Source: Acholeplasmatales bacterium | GTDB lineage: Bacteria > Bacillota_I > Bacilli_A > Acholeplasmatales > Anaeroplasmataceae | NCBI GenBank assembly: GCA_900770055.1 | Contig: CAAGJD010000097.1 | Span: 1-6,425, forward strand | Direction of reading: 5' to 3' | Length of the DNA: 6,425 nucleotides | Part shown: positions 1 to 6,219 of the stretch, in pieces | Layout of the letters: each line of letters begins with the position of its first letter | How positions within the stretch are numbered: the stretch's first letter is position 1 | Program-made: the position numbers and the translations under genes | Notes under the pieces: model-generated | What the model saw: only the letters and a program-made list of their open reading frames with translations | What the model was told of the DNA's origin: nothing | Databases searched by the model: none

Positions 1-1
1 G

Positions 2-982
2 AAGGTATTCGTTAAGGGAAATGTCACAGTATATGAGCCTAGTGGTTCTTATCAAATAAATGTAAAGGAAATAAAAACTGATGGTCTTGGTGATTTATTT
101 TTAGCCTTTGAAAAGCTAAAGGAAGAATTATCAAAAGAAGGTTTATTTAATCCAGAGCATAAAAAGCTGATTCCAAGATTTCCTAAAAATATTGGTGTTA
201 TTACATCACCCACAGGTGCTGCAATAAGAGATATAATTAATACTATATCAAGAAGATATCCTTTATGTAGTGTTATTTTATATCCAGCAATTGTTCAGGG
301 TGAAGGAGCAAAGGATAATATTGTTTCTCAAATAAGAAAAGCTAATATAGATAATTTATGTGATGTTTTAATAGTAGGTAGAGGTGGTGGCTCTATTGAG
401 GATTTATGGGCTTTTAATGAAAAGGTAGTTGCCTATGAAATTTTTAATAGCCAAATACCTATTATTTCAGCAGTAGGTCATGAAATTGATTTTACAATAG
501 CTGATTTTGTTGCTGATGTAAGAGCGGCAACACCTACGGCAGCTGCAGAGCTTGCAACACCTAATATCGATACATTAAGGTCAAATGTTGATTATTATGT
601 TAATACATTAACTAAAAAAATTGAATATTTATTTAGAGAATATAAGATGAGATTAGCTAATATTGATAGAAGAATTGAATTATATAATCCTAGTGCTATT
701 ATTAAGCATAAATATGATACATTAAAAGGCTATACTGATAGACTTAATTTGCAAATCAATAGAATTATTTCTGATAAAAGACATCAATTTGAAATTGTTA
801 AATCAAGACTTGAGGGAGTAAATCCTCTTAAAATAATGGATAAAGGCTATTCAATAAGTTCGATAAATGACAAAATAATCACTGATTGTAATGATGCAAA
901 TATTGATGATATTATGGAAACTAAAATGAAAAATGGTATGATAATTTCAAAGGTTATTGAGGTGAAGAAAAATGGAGAATAA
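2..982 (+). CDS. xseA: Exodeoxyribonuclease VII large subunit (5'-partial)
   Basis: This is the catalytic subunit of exonuclease VII, which with XseB degrades single-stranded DNA to oligonucleotides in the cytoplasm during repair and recombination. The reading frame is open from base 2 and gives 326 residues. The family is usually about 400-450 aa, so roughly 80-100 N-terminal residues (most of the OB-fold) lie upstream of the window. The fragment begins in the end of the OB-fold (VTVYEPSGSYQI). The catalytic domain follows, with SPTGAAIRD at fragment residues 69-77, GRGGGSIEDLWAFN from about 126, and GHEIDFTIADFVADVRAATPTAAAE around 159-183 (His160). The remainder is a long charged helical region typical of the coiled-coil that binds XseB, ending in the family's short C-terminal segment. 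Its stop overlaps the xseB start by 11 bp, which suggests translational coupling. The ATG at 647 is internal. Identification is very secure. Confidence 0.97.
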   Translation, partial: KVFVKGNVTVYEPSGSYQINVKEIKTDGLGDLFLAFEKLKEELSKEGLFNPEHKKLIPRFPKNIGVITSPTGAAIRDIINTISRRYPLCSVILYPAIVQGEGAKDNIVSQIRKANIDNLCDVLIVGRGGGSIEDLWAFNEKVVAYEIFNSQIPIISAVGHEIDFTIADFVADVRAATPTAAAELATPNIDTLRSNVDYYVNTLTKKIEYLFREYKMRLANIDRRIELYNPSAIIKHKYDTLKGYTDRLNLQINRIISDKRHQFEIVKSRLEGVNPLKIMDKGYSISSINDKIITDCNDANIDDIMETKMKNGMIISKVIEVKKNGE

Positions 983-1184
983 GACATTTGAAGAATATAT
1001 GCTAGAGCTTGAGGCAGTCCTAAAGGCTTTAGAAAATAAGGATATTTCTTTAGAGGATGCTGTTAAGGGCTATACTACAGGCCTTGAGCTTTCTAAAAAA
1101 TGCTATGAGATATTAAATAAAAATGAAGAGCTAGTTGTTATGAAAATGACTGAAGCTGGCTTAGTTGAATTCAAAAAGGATTAA
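972..1184 (+). CDS. xseB: Exodeoxyribonuclease VII small subunit
   Basis: This is the small subunit of exonuclease VII. Several copies wrap the coiled-coil of XseA to form the active enzyme. The 70-aa length is normal for the family. The family pattern is visible: FEEYMLELEAVLKALENKDISLEDAVKGYTTGLELSKKCYEILNKNEE, a helical hairpin with the conserved 'LE..L..LE...SLE.A...Y..G..L...C...L' spacing. The start is well supported by a GAGGTG ribosome binding site at 959-964, placed inside the end of xseA, 7 bases before the ATG. The overlap with xseA should help keep the two subunits in proportion. The C-terminal tail (residues about 54-70) is variable in the family and carries no recognisable motif. 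Confidence 0.95.
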   Translation: MENKTFEEYMLELEAVLKALENKDISLEDAVKGYTTGLELSKKCYEILNKNEELVVMKMTEAGLVEFKKD

Positions 1185-1186
1185 TT

Positions 1187-1945
1187 ATGCGTTTAGATTT
1201 ATATTTAGTAGAAAATGGCTTTTTTGAATCAAGAAATAAGGCAAAAACCGCAATTGATGAGAAAGCTATTTCAATAAATGGTAAAGTAATCACTAAATCA
1301 AGCTATGAGGTTTTACCTACTGATAAGGTTGAAATATGTAAAGATGTTTGTCCTTATGTATCAAGAGGTGGTTATAAGCTTGAACACGCTATAAAGGAAT
1401 TTTTTTTAGATTTTAAGGATAAAACGATTGTAGATATTGGCGCATCAACGGGAGGCTTTACAGACTGTGCTTTACAGTTTGGAGCTAAAAGAGTTTATTC
1501 TATTGATGTAGGTACTAATCAACTTCACGAAAAACTTAAAGAAGATGAAAGAGTAGTATCACTTGAACAAACTAATATCTTAGATATTGAATATTTTCCT
1601 GAGCCTATTGATTATTTTGTGATGGATGTATCCTTTGTTTCAATTACTTTTCTTTTAGAAGGAATTAATAAATTTATTAATGAAAATAACGCATTAGTAT
1701 GTCTTATTAAGCCTCAATTTGAGGTAGGAAAGGTTCATCTTAAAAATGGTATAGTTAAAGATAGAAGAATTCATATTAATATATTAGAAAAAATAGCGAC
1801 TGAATTTGAAAAATATAATTTAGGAATTGCTAAGCTAGTTCCATCTCCTATTTTAGGAGGTAGCGGTAATAAAGAATTCTTAGCTTTAATTAAAAGAAAT
1901 ATTAAAACTAACATAAACATTGTTGATGTATGTAGTAAGGAGTAG
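1187..1945 (+). CDS. tlyA: TlyA-family rRNA 2'-O-methyltransferase
   Basis: This is an S-adenosylmethionine-dependent ribose methyltransferase of the TlyA/YqxC family (older annotations call it hemolysin A). Known members methylate cytidines in 23S rRNA, and in some species also 16S rRNA. Residues 1-50 form an S4 RNA-binding domain (RLDLYLVENGFFESRNKAKTAI). Residues about 60-235 form the FtsJ/RrmJ-like Rossmann domain with the cofactor loop DIGASTGGFTD at 83-93. The K-D-K-E catalytic tetrad appears intact: K64 in GGYKL, D147 in VMDVSF, K175 in LIKPQFEVGK, and E230 in GNKEF. At 252 aa it is shorter than the roughly 270-280 aa members, mainly at the C-terminus. That resembles the short class (TlyA type I), reported to modify only the 23S site; this last point is inference. 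The start follows xseB by 2 bp, with an AGGA ribosome binding site at about 1177-1180. Confidence 0.95.
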   Translation: MRLDLYLVENGFFESRNKAKTAIDEKAISINGKVITKSSYEVLPTDKVEICKDVCPYVSRGGYKLEHAIKEFFLDFKDKTIVDIGASTGGFTDCALQFGAKRVYSIDVGTNQLHEKLKEDERVVSLEQTNILDIEYFPEPIDYFVMDVSFVSITFLLEGINKFINENNALVCLIKPQFEVGKVHLKNGIVKDRRIHINILEKIATEFEKYNLGIAKLVPSPILGGSGNKEFLALIKRNIKTNINIVDVCSKE

Positions 1946-1948
1946 ACT

Positions 1949-3625
1949 ATGCTAGAAAGTTTAATTGTTAATAATTTCGCTATAATTGAAGATTTAACAG
2001 TAAATTTTACGAATGGTATGACTGTTTTAACTGGTGAAACAGGTGCAGGTAAATCATTAATAATTGATACTATTTCATTATTATTAGGCTCTAGAGCTGA
2101 TAGTGATATGATTCGTTATGGTGAATCTAAAGCCTCAATTAAAGGAATATTTACTCATAACTCTATTGTTGAGCCTTTATTTTTACAATATGGTATTCCT
2201 ATTTCAGATAAAATAACAATTTATCGTGAAATATTAGATTCATCAAGAAATGTTATTAAGATTAATAATCATTCTGTGTCACTTCAAATGCTTAAAAGTA
2301 TTGCCTCACTATTAGCTGATATTCATGTCCAAAATGATACATACCGTTTATTTAATCCTGATAATTATTTAGATTTAGTTAATCCTAAGGATGATAATAA
2401 ATATGATTCATTATATTTAGCTTATTCAAAGGCACTTTTTAAATATAATGAAGCAATTCAAACATATGAAAAAATTCAAAAGGGACAAAAGGCAACATTA
2501 GATAGATTAGAGTTTTTAGAATATGAGGCTAATGAATTAAGATCTCTTGATTTATATGATGGAATAGATATTGAGCTTGAGGATAAAATAAATAAGCTTT
2601 CTAATTTTGATAAGATATCAAATTCTTTAATTTCTGCCTATAATAGCTTAAATGATAATGATCCGATAGATATGCTATATGATTCAGCAAAGGAGCTTGA
2701 AAGAATAGCTAGCTATGATGATGAATATTCTGATTATGCATCTAAGCTACTTGATAGCTATTATATTTCTTCTGAAATAAAAGATGAAATAGCTAAGGCT
2801 ATTAATTCCTTAGATTATGATGAAGAAGAGCTTAATATCGCTATTGAAAGACTTAATGATATTAATAAAGCTAAAGAAAAATATAAAAAATCAGTAGAAG
2901 AATTAATTAGCTATTTAAATCAGATTACATTAGAAATTGATATGGTTACTAATTATGATGAGGTTTTAGGTGAGGCTAAAAATAATGTAATTAAAGCATA
3001 TAATGATTTAGTTTTAGCTGATAAAGCTTTAAGTCAATATCGTAGAAAGCTTGCTAAAATGCTGGAAAAAGGTATTATTAATGAATGCTTAGACCTTGAT
3101 TTAAATGATACAAGATTTGAAATTGTATTTAATGATATTAGCTATGATAATCCATTTAATAATAAAATCTTTAATGAATATGGAACAGATAACATTTCAT
3201 TTATGATAAGCTTTAATAAGGGTGAACCATTAAAGCCTTTATATAAGGTTGCATCAGGTGGTGAAATGAGTAGAATAATGTTAGCCTTTAAGAGCTACTT
3301 TTCAAAAGATTCAGCTGTATCACTAATGATATTTGATGAAATAGATACTGGTGTTAGTGGTTCAACTGCTAAAAAGATTGCTGAAAAAATGTATCAAATC
3401 TCAAAAAGAATTCAAGTATTATGTATTACACATCTACCACAGGTAGCTGCAAAGGGAGATAATCATAAAAAGATTTATAAGATATTAAATGATGGTAGAA
3501 CGCAAACCCAAATTGAAGATTTATCATTTGATAAAAGAGTAGAAGAAATTGCTGTTATGCTATCAGGTGATAGAGTTTCACTTTATGCTCTTGAGCATGC
3601 AAAAGAGCTGTTACAAAATAAATAA
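1949..3625 (+). CDS. recN: DNA repair protein RecN
   Basis: RecN is a cytoplasmic SMC-like ATPase recruited early to DNA double-strand breaks, acting with RecA-dependent recombination. The 558-aa length is normal for the family. The N-terminus carries the family opening (MLESLIVNNFAIIEDLTVNF) and Walker A GETGAGKS at about residues 29-36. Residues of roughly 150-370 are charged, low-complexity helices forming the coiled-coil arm. The C-terminal ATPase half has the ABC signature VASGGEMSR (S436-E439), Walker B LMIFDEIDTGVSG (D463, E464) and the switch histidine in CITHLPQVAA (H495). All expected motifs are present, so the protein looks functional. The ribosome binding site TAAGGAG (1936-1942) lies in the end of tlyA, with 6 bases to the ATG. 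It is the last gene of the operon. The argR gene usual just before recN in related genomes is missing. I see no separate promoter or SOS box in the 3-bp gap. Confidence 0.98.
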   Translation: MLESLIVNNFAIIEDLTVNFTNGMTVLTGETGAGKSLIIDTISLLLGSRADSDMIRYGESKASIKGIFTHNSIVEPLFLQYGIPISDKITIYREILDSSRNVIKINNHSVSLQMLKSIASLLADIHVQNDTYRLFNPDNYLDLVNPKDDNKYDSLYLAYSKALFKYNEAIQTYEKIQKGQKATLDRLEFLEYEANELRSLDLYDGIDIELEDKINKLSNFDKISNSLISAYNSLNDNDPIDMLYDSAKELERIASYDDEYSDYASKLLDSYYISSEIKDEIAKAINSLDYDEEELNIAIERLNDINKAKEKYKKSVEELISYLNQITLEIDMVTNYDEVLGEAKNNVIKAYNDLVLADKALSQYRRKLAKMLEKGIINECLDLDLNDTRFEIVFNDISYDNPFNNKIFNEYGTDNISFMISFNKGEPLKPLYKVASGGEMSRIMLAFKSYFSKDSAVSLMIFDEIDTGVSGSTAKKIAEKMYQISKRIQVLCITHLPQVAAKGDNHKKIYKILNDGRTQTQIEDLSFDKRVEEIAVMLSGDRVSLYALEHAKELLQNK

Positions 3626-3632
3626 TTATATT

Positions 3633-3650
3633 AAGGATTTAATTATCCTT
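3633..3650. other. Short hairpin just after recN
   Basis: AAGGAT (3633-3638) and ATCCTT (3645-3650) can pair around a 6-base loop. The hairpin lies 7 bases after the recN stop. It is not followed by a T-tract on either strand, so it is probably not a terminator itself. It may protect the 3' end of the recN message, or it may be chance in AT-rich sequence. Confidence 0.35.
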
Positions 3651-3655
3651 GTAAA

Positions 3656-3706
3656 AAAAACCTTCTAATTATAGTACAAGATATATACTATAAATAGGAG
3701 GTTTTT
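3656..3706. terminator. Bidirectional intrinsic terminator between recN and the convergent gene
   Basis: The arms at 3656-3676 and 3686-3706 pair over about 21 positions, with one A/A mismatch and one T/G position, around a 9-base loop. The stem is flanked by an A8 run on the left (3653-3660) and a T5 run on the right (3702-3706). A transcript in either direction therefore ends in a hairpin plus U-tract. It stops the xseA-recN operon on the plus strand and the 3718-4173 gene on the minus strand. Confidence 0.9.
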
Positions 3707-3717
3707 ATTCTAATCTA

Positions 3718-4173
3718 TTAAAATTGAATATTACATAATGTTTTTAAAGTGTTGGCTATTTGTGGTCCTTTATATAAGCTATTATCTTCAAATTTTAAGA
3801 AATAATCAGTTCCAGAAGAAGAACGATAGCTAATAATAAGAACATATCTATTTATCTTTTTTTGTTTTGTTGTTGTACCATCAATAGCACCAAGTAATGC
3901 GCCTATTTCACCTAGCAGCAAGCCACCAACAATTGCTCTTTTTATTACTGATTTGTTTTTTGTTACAGTTTCTGTTTCGCTACCATAATAGATATCAGTT
4001 ATTTTAGAATATTTTAAAGTAACGTCTTTTTTAGACATAGTTGATGATATAGCAAGATGATCTTCATATAGCTTAATGTTAACTATCTCATTTCTTTTTA
4101 AATGTTTTACATCAACTAAAAGTTTGAAATATTCACTGTCAATAATTTTTGGGTTATCATATTTTATTTGCAT
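3718..4173 (-). CDS. Uncharacterised protein with glycine-zipper insert, possibly PH-like
   Basis: I do not recognise this as a named gene. The 151-aa product has three parts. Residues 1-75 are beta-strand-like and include LYEDHLAISSTMSKKDVTLKYSKITDIYYG. Residues about 79-99 form a small-residue, glycine-rich hydrophobic stretch (AIVGGLLLGEIGALLGAIDG) followed by a basic patch TTKQKKINR. Residues 108-151 are again strand-like (RYVLIISY, DYFLKF) and end in a helix (GPQIANTLKTLC). This resembles bacterial proteins with a PH-like fold interrupted by a glycine-zipper hairpin; that is pattern memory, not a proven match. The zipper could insert in or lie on the membrane, or pack between subunits. 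There is no signal peptide. Three ATGs (4182, 4179, 4173) follow one AGAAGG site; I chose 4173 (10-base spacing), but 4179 is nearly as good. Longer starts would lie upstream of the likely promoter. It has its own promoter and terminator. Confidence 0.85.
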   Translation of the reverse strand: MQIKYDNPKIIDSEYFKLLVDVKHLKRNEIVNIKLYEDHLAISSTMSKKDVTLKYSKITDIYYGSETETVTKNKSVIKRAIVGGLLLGEIGALLGAIDGTTTKQKKINRYVLIISYRSSSGTDYFLKFEDNSLYKGPQIANTLKTLCNIQF

Positions 4174-4183
4174 ATTCATCATT

Positions 4184-4189
4184 CCTTCT
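4184..4189 (-). promoter_or_regulatory. Ribosome binding site for the glycine-zipper protein gene
   Basis: On the minus strand this reads AGAAGG. Spacing to the three clustered ATGs is 1, 4 and 10 bases, which rules out the first and leaves 4179 or 4173. It also makes the far-upstream ATG at 4224 unlikely. Confidence 0.75.
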
Positions 4190-4207
4190 ATTTTTATTTT
4201 ACTATAA

Positions 4208-4236
4208 ATTATACTTATGAACAATTAGCTTTTTAA
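4208..4236 (-). promoter_or_regulatory. Candidate sigma-A promoter for the glycine-zipper protein gene
   Basis: A perfect TATAAT lies at 4213-4208 on the minus strand. A weak -35 (TTAAAA, 4236-4231, four of six matches) sits 17 bases upstream. Transcription would begin near 4201, about 12 bases before the ribosome binding site. The sequence is AT-rich, so the -35 is only suggestive. Confidence 0.55.
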
Positions 4237-4255
4237 ACTAAAATTTATTATATAG

Positions 4256-4290
4256 AAAAAAATTCTATTCAATAGCTGAATAGAATCTTT
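4256..4290 (-). terminator. Intrinsic terminator of the HAD phosphatase gene
   Basis: ATTCTATTCA (4262-4271) pairs perfectly with TGAATAGAAT (4277-4286) around a 5-base loop. On the minus strand the stem can extend through a G·U pair and three A-U pairs and runs into seven U residues (4262-4256). It begins 3 bases after the phosphatase stop codon. It separates that gene from the next minus-strand gene, so the two are probably not cotranscribed. Confidence 0.88.
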
Positions 4291-4293
4291 AAT

Positions 4294-5103
4294 CTATAAA
4301 TTTAAAATAAATCTTTCAATAGCTCTAGCAACACCAGATTCTTCATTGCTAGCGGTAATATATTTAGCTTTTTCTTTAATTTCAGGAAATGAATTTTTCA
4401 TGGCTACACCAATACCGGCAGAGAGTATCATTGGTAAATCATTTCCAGCATCACCTATTGCCATTGTGTCTTTAATATCAATATTTAAATATTTAGCTAA
4501 GGTAATAAGTGCAGATCCTTTATGAGTAGTTTTATTTAAAAATTCTAAAAAGATTTTAGAGCTTCTAACCATTGAAAAGTTTGTATAGAAATATTCATTG
4601 ATATTTTCTATAGCCTTTGTTACATTTTCATCACTATCTACCATCATACATTTTAAGAATCTTTCATCATCAGCAATGCTATTAAAATCAACAATTTCAT
4701 CTGTAAGCTTATTTAGTCTTGCTTCAATATCAGTATAAGGATTATGCATTGTTGTAATAAGCTCTTCATTTTTTCTAAATGCATGAATAAATACTTTTAA
4801 TCTTTTTGATTCTTCATATATATCCTTTACATCTTTACCACTAATAGTAGAAGTATATATTTCTTCTTTAGTACCAACATTAAAAATTTTAGCACCATTA
4901 TAAATAATTGCATAGTCTTGATCTGTTGTTAGACCAAGCTCTTCTAATACAGGCATAACTCCTGTTATAGGTCTACCTGTTGCGATAACTATTTTTACAC
5001 CCATTTCATGGGCTTTTTTTATTGCTATTTTATTGTCTATAGATATTTTTTTGTTATTGTCAAATAATGTTCCATCTAAGTCGATAGTCACAAGCTTAAT
5101 CAT
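4294..5103 (-). CDS. Cof-type HAD-IIB phosphatase, YidA-like
   Basis: This is a cytoplasmic haloacid-dehalogenase-superfamily hydrolase with a C2-type cap. Family members remove phosphate from sugar phosphates or similar small metabolites using Mg2+ and an aspartyl-phosphate intermediate. All four motifs are present in the 269-aa product: DLDGT (nucleophile D8, acid/base D10), ATGR (T42), the lysine in THKGS (K195), and GDAGND (D218, D222). The cap spans about residues 83-187. The body resembles E. coli YidA, including YAIIYNGA near 64-71, FLKCMMVD near 149-156, FLEFLNKTTHKG and IGVAMKNS. Substrate cannot be read from sequence, so no symbol is given. The ATG at 5103 is preferred over an in-frame TTG at 5115 because GGGTGA lies 4 bases upstream and the likely transcription start is downstream of the TTG. 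It is transcribed divergently from spoIVB, with no obvious functional link to sporulation. Confidence 0.93.
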   Translation of the reverse strand: MIKLVTIDLDGTLFDNNKKISIDNKIAIKKAHEMGVKIVIATGRPITGVMPVLEELGLTTDQDYAIIYNGAKIFNVGTKEEIYTSTISGKDVKDIYEESKRLKVFIHAFRKNEELITTMHNPYTDIEARLNKLTDEIVDFNSIADDERFLKCMMVDSDENVTKAIENINEYFYTNFSMVRSSKIFLEFLNKTTHKGSALITLAKYLNIDIKDTMAIGDAGNDLPMILSAGIGVAMKNSFPEIKEKAKYITASNEESGVARAIERFILNL

Positions 5104-5107
5104 ATAA

Positions 5108-5113
5108 TCACCC
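5108..5113 (-). promoter_or_regulatory. Ribosome binding site for the HAD phosphatase gene
   Basis: GGGTGA on the minus strand, 4 bases before the ATG at 5103. It decides in favour of this ATG over the upstream TTG at 5115, which has no comparable site. Confidence 0.7.
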
Positions 5114-5118
5114 AACGC

Positions 5119-5127
5119 ATTATAGCA
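5119..5127 (-). promoter_or_regulatory. Extended -10 promoter for the HAD phosphatase gene
   Basis: On the minus strand this reads TGCTATAAT, a perfect -10 with the TGn extension. No convincing -35 is found at 16-18 bases spacing (around 5141-5148), as is common for extended -10 promoters. The start point would fall near 5112, giving an unusually short leader of about 9 nt that barely contains the ribosome binding site. Confidence 0.6.
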
Positions 5128-5130
5128 TAT

Positions 5131-5173
5131 TTGTTAAAAAATGGATATATAAAATATCAATTTTTGTTAAAAA
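5131..5173. repeat. Two direct copies of TTGTTAAAAA upstream of spoIVB
   Basis: TTGTTAAAAA occurs at 5131-5140 and again at 5164-5173, 33 bp apart, that is about three helical turns. The copies bracket the inverted repeat at 5137-5165. The repeat is short and AT-rich, so chance is possible. Confidence 0.4.
5137..5165. repeat. Imperfect inverted repeat in the phosphatase/spoIVB intergenic region
   Basis: Six A/T pairs (5137-5142 with 5160-5165), one G/A mismatch, then GATAT (5144-5148) with ATATC (5154-5158) surround the 5-base centre ATAAA. It lies in the 99-bp divergent region, where the phosphatase -35 should be and upstream of the spoIVB ribosome binding site. It could be an operator for a dimeric regulator or a weak RNA hairpin in the spoIVB leader. 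Only one pair is G-C, so it would be a poor terminator. Confidence 0.45.
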
Positions 5174-5187
5174 TAATGATGAAGAAA

Positions 5188-5194
5188 AGAGGAG
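5188..5194 (+). promoter_or_regulatory. Ribosome binding site for spoIVB
   Basis: AGAGGAG lies 8 bases before the ATG at 5203. It fixes the start there rather than at the in-frame ATG at 5176 or the TTG at 5131, which have no comparable site and would put a charged stretch before the signal segment. Confidence 0.85.
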
Positions 5195-5202
5195 ATTTTA
5201 AA

Positions 5203-6219
5203 ATGAATTACAAAAATAAATTGAAAATTTCATTAATTGTATTTATTTTAGTATTTATTATATTTCCAATTAGGGCCTTAGCCTATGATATTTCTAAGGA
5301 TGACAAAATTTATGTTGGTGGTCAAGCAATAGGTATTAGACTTGAATGTGGTATTGAGGTTGTAGGAACGTTCGGTGTCGTAATTGATGGTAAAATTGTA
5401 AGACCATGGGAAAAATCAAGGCTTAGAGAGGGAGATAAAATAATTGAACTTGCAGGTACTAAGGTTGTATCAAAATCTGATGTCATTGAGGTATTAAATT
5501 GTTATAAGGACGAAGAAATAGATATAAAATATAAGCGTGGTAATAAAGAATACACATCTAAAATTAAGGCATGTAATTCTATAGACGGCTATACTTTAGG
5601 ATTATATATCAAGGATGCTATATTAGGTGTTGGTACATTAACCTATTATGTTAAGGAGGCTAATATTTATGGAAGCCTTGGTCATAAAATAACTAATGAA
5701 GAATATTATAGCGGACAGATATATGAGGCAAAGGTTACTGGGATTAAAAAGCCAACTAGAGATGAATCTGGTGAGAAAAAAGCCACTATTATTGGAAATT
5801 CTATTGGCCAAATAGAATCTAATTCAAATAGTGGTGTACATGGATATGCAAATAATAATTTTGATACTAGTGATATGAAGCTTTTAGGCTTTAAAACAAG
5901 AGATGAAATTAATTTAGGTAAAGCAGAAATTTGGACCTGCGTAAATGGAGTTAAGGTTGAAAGCTTTGAAATTGAAATAATATCATTAAAAAGACAATCT
6001 AAAAGTGATATTAAGGGTATTTGTTTTAAAGTAACTGATGAAGCCTTACTTTCTAAAGCAGGAGGAATTGTCCAGGGTATGAGTGGAAGCCCAATAATTC
6101 AAGATAATGAAATTATTGGTGCTGTAACTCATGTATCACTTAATGATAGTACATTAGGCTATGGAATCTATATTGAATGGATGTTTGAAGAAATGGGAAT
6201 AGATGTTATAGAAGAATAA
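5203..6219 (+). CDS. spoIVB: SpoIVB sporulation serine protease (S55 family)
   Basis: In Bacillus, SpoIVB is made in the forespore and secreted into the space between the two spore membranes. There it cleaves SpoIVFA, triggering pro-sigma-K processing in the mother cell. This 338-aa protein has a hydrophobic signal/anchor segment (residues about 7-24) followed by an ALA motif at 25-27, a possible cleavage site before Y28. A PDZ domain spans about 36-120 (REGDKIIELAGTKVV), and the S55 peptidase domain follows. The triad is complete: H161 in GSLGHKI, D279 in KVTDEALL and S294 in GIVQGMSGSPI. The Asp-Ser spacing of 15 matches my recollection of the Bacillus enzyme. The tail VIGAVTHV/GYGIYIEWM-type block is conserved. 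It is clearly shorter than the roughly 425-aa Bacillus protein, mainly before the catalytic domain. Its stop codon lies at the base of the terminator. A sporulation-sigma promoter is expected, but I see only a weak candidate. Confidence 0.96.
   Translation: MNYKNKLKISLIVFILVFIIFPIRALAYDISKDDKIYVGGQAIGIRLECGIEVVGTFGVVIDGKIVRPWEKSRLREGDKIIELAGTKVVSKSDVIEVLNCYKDEEIDIKYKRGNKEYTSKIKACNSIDGYTLGLYIKDAILGVGTLTYYVKEANIYGSLGHKITNEEYYSGQIYEAKVTGIKKPTRDESGEKKATIIGNSIGQIESNSNSGVHGYANNNFDTSDMKLLGFKTRDEINLGKAEIWTCVNGVKVESFEIEIISLKRQSKSDIKGICFKVTDEALLSKAGGIVQGMSGSPIIQDNEIIGAVTHVSLNDSTLGYGIYIEWMFEEMGIDVIEE

Noticed and set aside
647..982. A separate 111-aa gene starting at ATG 647
   Set aside because: It is the C-terminal part of xseA. 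The same frame is open back to base 2 with all XseA motifs, and there is no ribosome binding site at 647.
3633..3650. The hairpin right after recN as the operon terminator
   Set aside because: It has no T-tract on either strand. The larger hairpin at 3656-3706 has both.
4174..4224. Longer N-terminus (from 4224) for the glycine-zipper protein
   Set aside because: The extra stretch overlaps the candidate TATAAT box and has no ribosome binding site, while AGAAGG sits just before the clustered downstream ATGs.
5104..5115. TTG start at 5115 for the phosphatase
   Set aside because: It lacks a ribosome binding site and lies upstream of the likely transcription start. ATG 5103 gives the normal HAD N-terminus (MIKLVTIDLDGT).
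5131..5202. Longer spoIVB N-terminus from 5131 or 5176
   Set aside because: The AGAGGAG site at 5188-5194 is ideally spaced for ATG 5203, and the extra residues would precede the signal segment with no support.
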